Of a stretch of DNA of 64,000 nucleotides, positions 45,323-53,884 are shown piece by piece. The notes beneath the pieces were generated by a model. It was not told the DNA's origin and ran no database searches. It worked only from the letters and a program-made list of their open reading frames with translations. Every line of letters begins with the position of its first letter. Position 1 is the stretch's first letter. The position numbers were made by a program, and so were the translations under genes. The stretch is from Streptomyces indicus (GTDB lineage Bacteria > Actinomycetota > Actinomycetes > Streptomycetales > Streptomycetaceae). The stretch is taken from the NCBI RefSeq assembly GCF_900100315.1, contig NZ_FNFF01000006.1, positions 248,001 through 312,000 on the forward strand. The letters are read 5' to 3'.

Positions 45323-45364
45323 CCGAAGCCGCCCCGCTTCGCGCCCTGTCCCCACCGGATTGCC

Positions 45365-45388
45365 GGGCCCACCCTCAGGGGTGGGCCC
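45365..45388. terminator. Bidirectional terminator hairpin
   Basis: GGGCCCACCC (45365-45374), loop TCAG, GGGTGGGCCC (45379-45388), between convergent genes. Confidence 0.8.
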
Positions 45389-45490
45389 TTCACTTCGCGG
45401 GGAGATCACGGAACCAGCACCGGGACCGAAGTCCGCAGCAGCCGGGAGCAGCGAGCGGGCCGGTGTCCGGGTCTGAAGCCCGGATCCGGC

Positions 45491-46111
45491 TCAGACCCCG
45501 GCGCCCAGCGCCGAGTTGATCCGCTGCGGGTCGCCGCACACGATCAGCAGCGTGCCCGCGCGGCTCAGCGCCAGCGGCAGTGCCGTGGCTGCCTGCTCGT
45601 CGGTGCCGCCGTTGAGCGCGACGACCACGACGGGGCGGACCGCGGCGCGGCCGGCGTCGGCGGACGCGGCGTAGAACACGTCGTCGCCCGCATCGTGCTG
45701 GGCCCAGTAGGCGGCGTCGCCGAAGCTCAACTCGTGGGCGGCCCACGGGTGCTGCTCACCGGTGGTCAGAACCAGCACGTCGCCGGGCGCGCGGCCCGAG
45801 TCGAGCAGCAGGTCCACCGCCTCCTCGGCCGCGTCGAGAGCACCCTCGACAGAGGCCGGGATCAGCTGGATCTGCGGCGCCGAAGCGGCGGCGGCCGGCG
45901 CGGGGGCGGGCTTGGCCGGCTCGCGCGGGGTGCGCTGCGCGGGCGGGGCGGGCCGGGCGGGGCCGGGGCCCGGACGTCCGGGGCGCGGGGCGGCCGCGGG
46001 ACGCGGACCGGGTACGGGACGAGGGGTCGGCGCGGTGCGGCCGGCGGCCGACGTAGCGCGGGGACCCTGGACACTCTCGTGAATCTGAGGCTCCTCGGGA
46101 AGGAGAGGCAT
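45491..46111 (-). CDS. Hypothetical protein with UvrD-like helicase C-terminal fold
   Basis: A 206-residue protein. The first 90 residues are Pro/Arg/Ala-rich and probably disordered. The rest (about 95-206: APGDVLVLTTGEQHPWAAHE; AAVRPVVVVALNGGTD; ALSRAGTLLIVCGDPQRI) resembles the second RecA-like domain of UvrD-type helicases without a partner motor domain. It could bind DNA or a helicase rather than hydrolyse ATP. ATG at 46111 has no clear ribosome-binding site. Its position between a RecQ/RadC-like pair and RNase HII suggests genome maintenance, which is inference. Confidence 0.6.
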   Translation of the reverse strand: MPLLPEEPQIHESVQGPRATSAAGRTAPTPRPVPGPRPAAAPRPGRPGPGPARPAPPAQRTPREPAKPAPAPAAAASAPQIQLIPASVEGALDAAEEAVDLLLDSGRAPGDVLVLTTGEQHPWAAHELSFGDAAYWAQHDAGDDVFYAASADAGRAAVRPVVVVALNGGTDEQAATALPLALSRAGTLLIVCGDPQRINSALGAGV

Positions 46112-46230
46112 GACTGGATGTCTATCAAACGCCGGTACGAACCGTAACGGCGGGTGGCACATAAGTGCGACCAGCGAGGCAACCGGTCAAACCGGCCGAC
46201 GCGGCGATCGCACGGGCGAGCGGCATGGTG

Positions 46231-46935
46231 TCAGAAATCGAACCCGAGTTGCCCCTCGATTTCCTGTACGGGGACGCCGAGCACGGGGACCCGGTGTTTC
46301 TTGAGGTGCCGCCACTTGGGCAGCGCGTCGAGATACGACCACGACAGGCGGTGGTGCTCGGTCGGCCCCTGCTCCTCCAGGGCCGCCTTGTGCACCGGCG
46401 AGGGATAGCCCGCGTTCGCCTCGAAGCCGAACTCGGCGCAGGCCGCGCCCAGTTCGGCCATCAGCGCGTCGCGTTCCACCTTGGCGAGCACGGACGCGGC
46501 GGCCACGGCCACACAGGACTGGTCGCCCTTGATGACCGTGCGGACCTGCCAGGGCGCACCGAGGTAGTCGTGCTTGCCGTCGAGGATCACCGCGTCGGGC
46601 CGTACCGGAAGAGCGTCGAGCGCCCGGACGGCGGCCAGCCGCAGCGCGGCCGTCATGCCCAGGTCGTCGATCTCCTGCGGTGAGGAGTGGCCGAGCGCGT
46701 GGGCGGTGACCCAGCCGCTGAGCTCCTCGGCGAGTTCGCCGCGGCGCTTGACGGTGAGCAGCTTGGAGTCGGTGAGGCCCTCGGGCGGGCGGCGCAGTCC
46801 GGTGATCGCGGCGCAGACCGTGACGGGACCCGCCCAGGCACCGCGTCCTACCTCATCGATCCCGGCGATGATCTTCGCGCCGGTCTTCGCCCGGATCGAG
46901 CGCTCTACGGTGTGGGTGGGTGCTTCGTACGGCAT
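46231..46935 (-). CDS. rnhB: Ribonuclease HII
   Basis: A 234-residue RNase HII that removes ribonucleotides and RNA primers from DNA. The catalytic residues are Asp27 and Glu28 ([15 protein letters not shown]), Asp119 ([11 protein letters not shown]) and Asp138 ([20 protein letters not shown] split as IKGDQSC and [15 protein letters not shown]). The GRG motif for recognising the RNA-DNA junction is present. The length matches actinobacterial RNase HII. ATG at 46935 gives [12 protein letters not shown]; the ribosome-binding site is weak and the frame extends upstream. The neighbours are the helicase-C-like gene downstream and a TetR gene upstream. Confidence 0.95.
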   Translation of the reverse strand: MPYEAPTHTVERSIRAKTGAKIIAGIDEVGRGAWAGPVTVCAAITGLRRPPEGLTDSKLLTVKRRGELAEELSGWVTAHALGHSSPQEIDDLGMTAALRLAAVRALDALPVRPDAVILDGKHDYLGAPWQVRTVIKGDQSCVAVAAASVLAKVERDALMAELGAACAEFGFEANAGYPSPVHKAALEEQGPTEHHRLSWSYLDALPKWRHLKKHRVPVLGVPVQEIEGQLGFDF

Positions 46936-47006
46936 GGCGGTGCCAGCGTACGCCTGCCAGGGCCCGGGGCGACAGCCCCGCCCCGCCCTCCCGGACGAGA
47001 CCTCAA

Positions 47007-47075
47007 CCGTCACCCACCCGGGACCGCAGCCCTCACCCGCCCGGGACCACAACCGTCACCCACCCAGGACCGCCC
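47007..47075. repeat. Three tandem 23-base repeats after the TetR stop codon
   Basis: Units at 47007-47029, 47030-47052 and 47053-47075 with the pattern CCGTCACCCACCCGGGACC plus four variable bases, ending four bases from the stop of the TetR gene (47079). No hairpin terminator separates that gene from rnhB. Confidence 0.88.
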
Positions 47076-47078
47076 CGC

Positions 47079-47735
47079 TCACGCCTCGCGGCGCACCAGC
47101 GGAACCATCAGTTCGTCGATCATCCGGGCGATCTCGGCGGGCGGCCATTCGCTGCCGTACACCTTGGCGCGGTACATCATCATCGCCGGAACGGCCTCGC
47201 AGACATGATCGTTGACGGCCCCTCGGCGCACCTCTCCCCTGCCCACACCTCGACTGAGGACCTCCCTTATGGCATCGATGGCGGGCTGCACCACGCGCCC
47301 GAAGATCACCGACTGGAAGCGCTCGGCCACTGTGCCGTCGCATTCGTGAAGGACCGCGCGAAGGGCGTGGCCGGGGCGCGAGTACATCGCGTCGCGCATC
47401 GTCAGGCACAGCGTGAGCAGGTCCTCGCGGACGCTGCCCGTGTCGGGCGCCTGCGACATCGGGGGCATGCCCGCCTCCAGCGCGTCGGCGACCAGGTCCT
47501 CCTTCGAGGGCCAGCGCCGGTACACAGCGGCCTTGCCGGTCTGGGCGCCGGCGGCGACGCCCTCCATCGTGAGGCCGTTCCAGCCGACCGTGCTGAGCTG
47601 TTCGAGCGCGGCGTCCAGGATGGCGCGCTCGAGTACGGCACCACGGCGGCGCGGGGCCACCACCTGGGTGCGCAGCGAGGCCGGGGCGGGGACGGAGGAC
47701 TGGGCGGGAGCGGCCGTCCAGCGCGAAGTAGCCAT
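47079..47735 (-). CDS. TetR-family regulator of the adjacent MFS exporter
   Basis: A 218-residue regulator. The N-terminal HTH is AILDAALEQLSTVGWNGLTM, then EGVAAGAQTGKAAVYRRWPS (residues about 35-80), followed by a helical ligand-binding domain (LRAVLHECDGTVAERFQSVI; VNDHVCEAVPAMMMYRAKVY). It almost certainly represses the divergent exporter gene through the perfect 22-base palindrome between them. ATG at 47735 is chosen because GGAGAG lies six bases upstream; an ATG two codons earlier overlaps that signal. The ligand is unknown but is probably an exported drug or metabolite. Confidence 0.92.
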   Translation of the reverse strand: MATSRWTAAPAQSSVPAPASLRTQVVAPRRRGAVLERAILDAALEQLSTVGWNGLTMEGVAAGAQTGKAAVYRRWPSKEDLVADALEAGMPPMSQAPDTGSVREDLLTLCLTMRDAMYSRPGHALRAVLHECDGTVAERFQSVIFGRVVQPAIDAIREVLSRGVGRGEVRRGAVNDHVCEAVPAMMMYRAKVYGSEWPPAEIARMIDELMVPLVRREA

Positions 47736-48041
47736 GTTCATCTCTCCGTTGAGACCGGTCGCGTCGCACCGGGGAGCGGAGTCGGCGCGTGGGGGCGCAC
47801 CGAGGGGGAATCTCCACTTCCGGTACAGCGGGGGTCTCTCCAGCATCGCAGGCGAGCGCCCGGGCCGCGACGGGCCGAACGTCACCAATCCGCGCCGCGT
47901 TCAACTACTCGCCCGGCACCGACCGCCATTGCCTGCGCTTTGCCTCAACTCCCCAAGAATTTCCTTGTGTTCAAGAAGTCGGGATCGCTAGGGTCGCCCT
48001 AGTGAACGGTGCCGTTCACTAAGAAGCCCACGGGAGCATCA
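47736..48041. promoter_or_regulatory. Divergent promoter and perfect 22-base operator of the TetR/MFS pair
   Basis: TAGTGAACGG (48000-48009), spacer TG, CCGTTCACTA (48012-48021) form a perfect palindrome of TetR-operator type. A promoter for the MFS gene is readable just before it: -35 TTGTGT (47965-47970), 18 bases, -10 TAGGGT (47989-47994), so the transcript would begin inside the operator. CTAGGG-TCG-CCCTAG (47988-48002) is a second small palindrome over the -10 region. No gene is present in these 306 bases. Confidence 0.8.
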
Positions 48042-49613
48042 GTGACACAGCCACACGAGGACCTACGCGTCGCGGAACCGGATCCGGGCCCCGGCGCTCC
48101 CACCGCCAAGTCACCCCACGCCGGGATCGCCCTCTTCATCATCGCGGCCTGCCAGCTGATGGTCGTCCTCGATGCCACCATCGTGAACATCGCGCTCCCC
48201 CACATCCAGGACGCGCTGAAGTTCTCGACCACCGACCTGACCTGGGTCGTCAGCGCCTACACCCTCACCTTCGGCGGTCTGCTGCTGCTCGGCGGGCGCG
48301 CGGGCGACATCCTCGGCCGCCGCCGGGTGTTCATGTGCGGCATCGTGCTGTTCACGCTCGCCTCCCTGCTCGGCGGCTTCGCCCAGGAGCCCTGGCAGCT
48401 GCTCGCGGCCCGTGCCCTGCAGGGCGTCGGCGGCGCGATCGCCTCGCCCACCTCGCTCGCGCTGATCACGAGCACGTTCCCCGAAGGCCCCGAGCGCAAC
48501 AAGGCGTTCGGCGTCTTCGCCGCGGTCTCCGCAGGCGGTGGCGCGGTCGGCCTGCTCGCCGGCGGCATGCTCACCGAGTGGCTGGACTGGCGCTGGGTGC
48601 TGTTCGTCAACGTGCCGATCGGTGTCCTGATCGCGGTGCTCACGCCGAAGTACATCCAGGAGTCGGAGCGCCACCCCGGCCGCTTCGACATCGCCGGCGC
48701 GATCACCTCGACCCTCGGCATGGCCGCGCTCGTCTACGGCTTCATCCGCGCGGCCGGCGACGGCTGGAAGGACGGCCTGACCATCGCCTCGTTCGGCGCC
48801 GCCGTGGTCCTGCTCGCGCTCTTCATCTTCATCGAGACGAAGGCCAAGGACCCGATCACACCGCTGAAGATGTTCCGCGACCGCAACCGCTCGGGCACGT
48901 ACGTGATCATGCTCAGCCTCGCGGCGGCGATGTTCGGCATGTTCTTCTACATCGTGCTCTTCGTGCAGAACGTGCTCGGGGACACCCCCATCGAGGCCGG
49001 TCTGAAGTTCCTGCCCGTGACGGTGGCCATCGTGTTCGGCGCCGGTCTGTCGCAGGCGCTGCTCCCCAAGTTGGGCCCGAAGCCCTTCATGGTCGTGGGT
49101 TCGTCCTTCGTGATCGTGGGCCTCGGCTGGCTGACGCTGATCGACACCGACAGCTCGTATCTCGGCGGGGTCCTCGGCCCGATGCTGCTCTTCGGCTTCG
49201 GCATGGGGCTCAACTTCGTCACCCTCACCCTGACCGCCGTCTCCGGTGTCGCCCAGCACGAGGCGGGCGCGGCCTCCGGTCTGCTCAACGCCACGCAGCA
49301 GGTGGGCGGTTCCCTCGGCCTCGCGATCCTCACCACCGTCTTCGGCACGGCGAGCCGCGAGGAGGGCAAGGAGCAGATGGCCGACTTCATGGCCCACGCG
49401 ACCCCCGAGCAGCAGGCCGCCTTCGCCAAGACCGGTGAGCTGCCCAAGGATTCGCCCTGGGCCAAGGAGATCCTCGCGGAGGGCATCGCCACCGGATTCA
49501 TCCCGGCGGTCGCCATGGCGGTGCTCGCGCTGATCACGGCGATCGTGGTGATCAGGGTCCGCAAGAGCGACCTGGAGGCCCTGAGCGGCACGGGCACACC
49601 CATGGCCCACTGA
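48042..49613 (+). CDS. MFS drug exporter of the DHA2 (EmrB/QacA) family, 14 membrane segments
   Basis: A 523-residue proton-driven exporter. Motif A-like GGRAGDILGRRRVFM, motif C region (FAAVSAGGGAVGLLAGGMLT) and motif D1 (VVLDATIVNIALPHIQDAL) mark the DHA2 family, and about 14 hydrophobic segments are evident. The substrate is unknown; such pumps carry dyes, antibiotics or endogenous metabolites. GTG at 48042 is chosen because GGGAG lies six bases upstream; the frame is open 11 codons further, but those overlap the operator. Expression is probably controlled by the divergent TetR repressor. A very strong hairpin follows. Confidence 0.94.
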   Translation: MTQPHEDLRVAEPDPGPGAPTAKSPHAGIALFIIAACQLMVVLDATIVNIALPHIQDALKFSTTDLTWVVSAYTLTFGGLLLLGGRAGDILGRRRVFMCGIVLFTLASLLGGFAQEPWQLLAARALQGVGGAIASPTSLALITSTFPEGPERNKAFGVFAAVSAGGGAVGLLAGGMLTEWLDWRWVLFVNVPIGVLIAVLTPKYIQESERHPGRFDIAGAITSTLGMAALVYGFIRAAGDGWKDGLTIASFGAAVVLLALFIFIETKAKDPITPLKMFRDRNRSGTYVIMLSLAAAMFGMFFYIVLFVQNVLGDTPIEAGLKFLPVTVAIVFGAGLSQALLPKLGPKPFMVVGSSFVIVGLGWLTLIDTDSSYLGGVLGPMLLFGFGMGLNFVTLTLTAVSGVAQHEAGAASGLLNATQQVGGSLGLAILTTVFGTASREEGKEQMADFMAHATPEQQAAFAKTGELPKDSPWAKEILAEGIATGFIPAVAMAVLALITAIVVIRVRKSDLEALSGTGTPMAH

Positions 49614-49643
49614 CGCAACCGTCGAGGCCGCAGGGCTTCTTCT

Positions 49644-49693
49644 CGTACGAGGCCGGGGTGCCCTTGTCGACAAGGGCACCCCGGCCTCGTACG
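49644..49693. terminator. Very strong terminator of the MFS gene
   Basis: Perfect 23-base arms (49644-49666 and 49671-49693) around TCGA, so the whole 50 bases are palindromic. It begins 30 bases after the exporter stop and also faces the end of the minus-strand gene beyond. Confidence 0.93.
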
Positions 49694-49743
49694 CACCGTT
49701 CAGCACGGCAGGTGCGCCGTTCAATACAGCAGCTGCACCGCTC

Positions 49744-49777
49744 AGTACCCCTAGTGATCTAGTACCCCTAGTACCCC
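49744..49777. repeat. Repeats of AGTACCCCT over a stop codon
   Basis: AGTACCCCT at 49744-49752 and 49761-49769, then AGTACCCC at 49770-49777. The stop codon of the minus-strand membrane-protein gene (49768-49770) lies in the array. Confidence 0.8.
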
Positions 49778-51699
49778 AGGCGGTCCGTACCGCCCGTGTC
49801 GATCACGTCCAGGTCGGAGCAGTCCACGTCCTCGCGCGGCGGCCGCTCCTCGAGGGTCGAGCGGGCCTTCGCCTCCCCGTAACTCGTCGCGTACCAGGGC
49901 GCCTTGTCCTCGCCCAGCGCGTCCGCCAGGGGCGCGAGCACACAACTGCGCACGGGCTCGGGCAGTCGGTCGAGCGCGGGGACCGCGTCGGCGGAGAGCC
50001 CTGAGGCGTAGTCGAGGTCCAGGTGCCTGGTGTCGAGGTAGCGCTGGACGTTCTGCTCGGCGACCATGCCGTCCGGCGACAGCAGGCCGAAGACCAGAAC
50101 TCCTCCGGCCGCGCTCGCCACGACGGCGCGCGGCAGCCAGCGGGCGCCCCACACGCCCGCGGCCATGATCAGGACGATCACCAGGCCGAGCCACAGCTCC
50201 ATGGCCGTGACCGAGATCCGCAGCCGCGTCATGCCGTACGCGTCCACGTACATCTGCATCCGGCGCAGCGCGGACGCCACGACGATCAGCGTCATGACGC
50301 ACAGCGTCCCGAGCACGGCCCGCACCAGCGCACGGTCGCGCGGCCCCTCGCGCGGCGCCCAGCGCAGCGCCAGGGCGATCACGCCGAGCGTGAGCAGGGT
50401 GGCGAACAGGAGCTGCCAGAAACCCTGCCGCGCGTACTCGGAGTAGGTCAGGCCGTCCTTGAGCGCGGCTTCGTACCCGCCGAACAGGACGGTGAGCTGG
50501 ATGGCGTTGAAGACGGCGAAGAGCAGAGTGAGCACGACCAGCGGAAGGGCCCATTCCACCCGGCCGCGGGCGCGTCCCGGCCTGACCTCGATCTTGTCCC
50601 AGCGCAGCGGGGCGGCCGCGGTGTAGGCGGCCGCGACGGCGCCGAGCACACCGAGCAGGAAGAACAGGAAGCGCAGCGGCCCGTCCGCCATCTCCGCATC
50701 GGGAATGAGGCTGCCGAGCAGGTCGGCGAACGTCGAGTCGGCGGCGGCGAACAGCCCGCCGAACACGAGCAGGAGCACGGCCGCCACGGCGACCGCGCGC
50801 ACGATCGGCGCGAGCGACCCGCGCGAACCGCCGGCCCGCGCCCGGATGCCGCGCCAGGCCCAGACGGTGCCGGGCCCGACGGCGCCGACGAGGCCGAACG
50901 GGTTGAGCAGCACGCCCGGCCAGCGGCGCGCGCCGTGCAGCGCGAGCGAGCCGAGGCCGAAGGCGGCGGCCATGGCCAGGAACGAGGGCCAGCCCGCGTC
51001 GCGCAACGCCGGTACGGCGAGCAGCGCCACGCCCCCGGCCGCCCACGCCAGCGTCCATCCGCGGGGCAGCCGGCCCGCGGCCTGCGCGGCGAAGTACGCG
51101 GCGAGGGCTAGCGGTACGGCGACGATCAGCAGGTTCACGCCCACGCCGTCGGCCAGCAGCAGGGCGCTCAGGACTCCGGCGGCGAGCGCGGCGACGAGGG
51201 TCGCGGTGCGGACGGGGGCGGGGTCGGGGGCGGTGATGCCGTCGAAGACCGAGGGCGGACGTTCGTGCGTGGCCCAGTGGTTCGGGTGTACGCGGGCGGA
51301 CGAGCCGGCGCGCGGCCCGGTGCGGTGCGCGGTGGCGCCGCGGGTCGCCGTGGCGGTGCCCGCAGTCGCGCCGGCGCGCGACGGTGCGGGGTGGCCCCAG
51401 GCGGTGGCGGCCTCGGCGATCGTGCGCGGCGGCGGCACGGCATCCTGCGGTTCGCTCCCGCCGGTCCCGCCGGTCCCGCCGGCGCGGGCCTCTTCCCGTA
51501 CGACGTCATCGGCGCCGTGTGCTGCGGGGCGGGGCGGCTCTTGCGGCCGGCCTGGTGTGCCCTGCTCGGCGGCGGTCGGCCGGCCTGCCGCGTGCGGCTC
51601 AGGCTCCTTCTTCCCCTGCTTCCCCGGCTCTCCCTGCTTCCCCGGCTCCGGATCAGGCTCCGGCTCGGGCGCTTCGGACGTGGACGGTGTATCGGACAC
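49768..51699 (-). CDS. Large integral membrane protein of DUF4153/DUF4173 type
   Basis: A 643-residue protein. The first 155 residues are a Pro/Glu/Ala-rich, probably disordered cytoplasmic tail (SEAPEPEPDPEPGKQGEPGK). The remainder holds about 12 hydrophobic helices with conserved-looking loops, including AADSTFADLLGSLIPD, DGLTYSEYARQGFWQLLFAT and SALRRMQMYVDAYGMTRLRI, which I associate with DUF4153/DUF4173 proteins. The soluble C-terminus begins near residue 560 (EQNVQRYLDTRHLDLDYASG). Function is unknown. GTG at 51699 follows GGAGGGGG. It is a single gene; its stop codon lies within a short repeat. Confidence 0.75.
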   Translation of the reverse strand: MSDTPSTSEAPEPEPDPEPGKQGEPGKQGKKEPEPHAAGRPTAAEQGTPGRPQEPPRPAAHGADDVVREEARAGGTGGTGGSEPQDAVPPPRTIAEAATAWGHPAPSRAGATAGTATATRGATAHRTGPRAGSSARVHPNHWATHERPPSVFDGITAPDPAPVRTATLVAALAAGVLSALLLADGVGVNLLIVAVPLALAAYFAAQAAGRLPRGWTLAWAAGGVALLAVPALRDAGWPSFLAMAAAFGLGSLALHGARRWPGVLLNPFGLVGAVGPGTVWAWRGIRARAGGSRGSLAPIVRAVAVAAVLLLVFGGLFAAADSTFADLLGSLIPDAEMADGPLRFLFFLLGVLGAVAAAYTAAAPLRWDKIEVRPGRARGRVEWALPLVVLTLLFAVFNAIQLTVLFGGYEAALKDGLTYSEYARQGFWQLLFATLLTLGVIALALRWAPREGPRDRALVRAVLGTLCVMTLIVVASALRRMQMYVDAYGMTRLRISVTAMELWLGLVIVLIMAAGVWGARWLPRAVVASAAGGVLVFGLLSPDGMVAEQNVQRYLDTRHLDLDYASGLSADAVPALDRLPEPVRSCVLAPLADALGEDKAPWYATSYGEAKARSTLEERPPREDVDCSDLDVIDTGGTDRLGY

Positions 51700-52014
51700 G
51701 GGACCCCCTCCCGACCGGTCTTGACCTGACGTGAGGCCCTGGACCGGTGTCTCGTCGGCACCCGCCCGTCGAGCATCACGAGCTCAGGAGTCCGGCGCGA
51801 AGCCGAAGATCATCGGGCGGTGTGGGCCGTCAGAGTAGCCCCAGGGCAGCACACGTCTGCCTGCCGGACGCCAGATGCGGGGGCTCTGTGGCAGGACCGT
51901 GACAGACGGCCGCGGAAGCCACTCGCCGGGGGCCGGACGCGAGGTCGGTCTGTCGACTTGTCGCCCGCTCAGCCGCGAAGCGGCCGCCACGCCTGGCCAC
52001 CTCACCCGGCCGCC
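51700..52014. other. Intergenic region with a doubtful small reading frame
   Basis: 315 bases between two minus-strand genes. A 73-codon minus-strand frame (51784-52005) ends with a plausible tail, GYSDGPHRPMIFGFAPDS, with good third-position GC over its last 20 codons, but it has no ribosome-binding site and the first half looks non-coding. The promoter of the membrane-protein gene should lie in the left part. Confidence 0.4.
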
Positions 52015-52938
52015 TCAGACAGCCGTCGGCATCCAGTCCGGCCAGCCCTCCGTCTGCCCGTCCCAGTCCGCCGGCGGCGCACCCGCCGGCGCGGCCGCCA
52101 CGACGCCGCCCGCGATGGCGCAGGTGGTGTCCACATCGCCGCCGACCTGGGCCGTGGTCCAGAACGTCGTCGCGAAGTCGCCGAGCCCACGGGCCGCCGA
52201 CCACAGCGCGAACGGCACCGTGTCGTGCGCCGAGGTGCGCCGGCCGCTGCCGAGCACCGCGGCGACGGTGCTCGCGTCGCTGTAGTCGAGCATGTCGCGG
52301 GCCCGCCGCAGCCCGGCCCCGACCGCGCTGCGGGGCACCAGGGCGATCACTCCGTCGAGCAGCGCCTCGCCGGTCAGCGGCTCCTTCGCCCCGGCCACGA
52401 GGGCGGCGGCCGCGGCCACGGCCATCGCGCCGACGACCGCTTCGCGGTGCTGATGCGTGGTGTACGAGGAGATCTCGGCCTGGTGCGTGGCCTGCTCGGG
52501 GTCGTCGGCGTACCAGGCGCCGAGCGGGGCGATCCGCATCGCCGCTCCGTTGCCCCAGGACCCCTGTCCCTGGAACAGGCCGGAGGCGAGCTCGCGCCAG
52601 TCGCCGCCCTCGCGGATCAGGCGCAGCATGCGGTTCACCGCGGGCCCGTAGCCGCGGTCGAAGTCGTGGTGGTGGGCGAAGGACTGCGCGAGCGCGTCCT
52701 GGTCGATGCGCTGGTGCGCGGCCAGGACGGCCACGACGGAGCAGGCCATCTCGGTGTCGTCGGTCCACTGCCAGGGTCCTGCGGGGACCTCGCGGTGCTT
52801 GAGCAGCGGATAGTTGTCGGGCACGAAGTACTGCGAACCGAGGGCGTCTCCCACGGTCAGGCCCCGCAGGCTGGCGAGCGCGCGGGCGAGGCGGGGGGCG
52901 GCGGACTCCGCGGCAAGTGAGGAGGATTCAGCGATCAT
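52015..52938 (-). CDS. ADP-ribosylglycohydrolase (DraG family)
   Basis: A 307-residue hydrolase that removes ADP-ribose from modified proteins or small molecules. Dimagnesium ligands are provided by WQWTDDTEMAC near the N-terminus and GGDVDTTCAIAGG near the C-terminus, both fully conserved. GLTVGDALGSQYF and GSWGNGAAMRIAPLG are further family blocks. The target is unknown; Streptomyces has several such enzymes. ATG at 52938 gives MIAESSSLAAES; a start nearer to the domain is possible. The flanking genes are a histidine phosphatase and a membrane protein, with no partner ADP-ribosyltransferase visible. Confidence 0.92.
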   Translation of the reverse strand: MIAESSSLAAESAAPRLARALASLRGLTVGDALGSQYFVPDNYPLLKHREVPAGPWQWTDDTEMACSVVAVLAAHQRIDQDALAQSFAHHHDFDRGYGPAVNRMLRLIREGGDWRELASGLFQGQGSWGNGAAMRIAPLGAWYADDPEQATHQAEISSYTTHQHREAVVGAMAVAAAAALVAGAKEPLTGEALLDGVIALVPRSAVGAGLRRARDMLDYSDASTVAAVLGSGRRTSAHDTVPFALWSAARGLGDFATTFWTTAQVGGDVDTTCAIAGGVVAAAPAGAPPADWDGQTEGWPDWMPTAV

Positions 52939-53028
52939 CGCGCCCCCACTCTAACGAATCCGGTCATACGCCTCGAATAAATTGGCGAGCACAAATGGGG
53001 CCCGGCTCACCCCTCCGGCCACCCCAGC

Positions 53029-53703
53029 TCACGGGCACCGGCGCGGCCGCCCCCGGTCGTACGACTCCGGCTCGCGCCACCGCTCGAACGGCCGGTCCAG
53101 GCTGTACTTCCCGTCCTCCCCCAGCGTCAGGATCCGCATCTCCGCGTTGCCCGGATTGCACAGCGCCTCGAACTCGGCGACCGACCAGTGGAACCAGCGC
53201 ATGCAGAACAGCCGCATGGTCAGCCCGTGCGTCACCAGCAGCACGTTCGGCGGGTGCTCCGGGTCCTCGAAGCTGCGGTAGAGGCTCTCCAGGAAGGCGC
53301 CCACCCGGTCGTACACATCCGCCCCGGACTCGCCCTGCGCGAACCGGTAGAAGAAGTGTCCGTACGCGTCGCGGTATGCCTTCTGCAGCCTGACGTCGTC
53401 CCTGTCCTGCCAGTTCCCCCAGTCCTGTTCGCGCAGCCGCGGCTCCTCGCGCACCCGGACGCGCGCGGGGTCGAGGCCGAAGGCGGCGAAGGTCTCGTGC
53501 GTACGGCGGTACGGCGAGACGTACACGCTCACGCGCTCCTCGCCGAACAGCTCGCGCAGCCGCTCCCCCGTCTCCTCGGCCTGCCGCCACCCCCGCTCGG
53601 TGAGCATCAGCGCATGGTCGGGCTCGCGCTCGTACACCGTGTCGTCGGCATTGCCCTCCGATTCGCCGTGCCGGACGAGAACGATGCGCCGAGGTCGTGC
53701 CAT
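53029..53703 (-). CDS. Histidine phosphatase superfamily protein
   Basis: A 224-residue phosphoglycerate-mutase-like phosphatase. The catalytic His12 lies in IVLVRHGESEGN, Arg and Glu residues follow in SVYVSPYRRTHET and LREQDWGNW, and the second His is in VLLVTHGLTMRLF. The proton donor Glu is probably that of AQGESGADVYDRV. Broad phosphomonoesterase activity is expected, but the substrate is unknown. It lies between the ADP-ribosylglycohydrolase and the C45 gene with gaps of 90 and 181 bases, so it is probably a separate transcript. ATG at 53703 matches the family start. Confidence 0.92.
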   Translation of the reverse strand: MARPRRIVLVRHGESEGNADDTVYEREPDHALMLTERGWRQAEETGERLRELFGEERVSVYVSPYRRTHETFAAFGLDPARVRVREEPRLREQDWGNWQDRDDVRLQKAYRDAYGHFFYRFAQGESGADVYDRVGAFLESLYRSFEDPEHPPNVLLVTHGLTMRLFCMRWFHWSVAEFEALCNPGNAEMRILTLGEDGKYSLDRPFERWREPESYDRGRPRRCP

Positions 53704-53884
53704 GCCGAAACCCTAGATCGCCGCACTGACAACCGCGCGATCAGCACGCCTGCCGGACGGTCGGATGAGCCTCCGGGCAGACGCGCGGATGACCGACGGA
53801 CGACCGCGCGGACGGTCAGTGGACGACCACGCACGCGGTCAGCGGGCGACGGGACCGACGGACAGCGGGCGGCTGGCCCGGCTG

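Noticed and set aside
51784-52005. 73-codon minus-strand frame ending GFAPDS
   Set aside because: The end looks plausible, but there is no start signal and no known family, so it is mentioned only in the intergenic entry.
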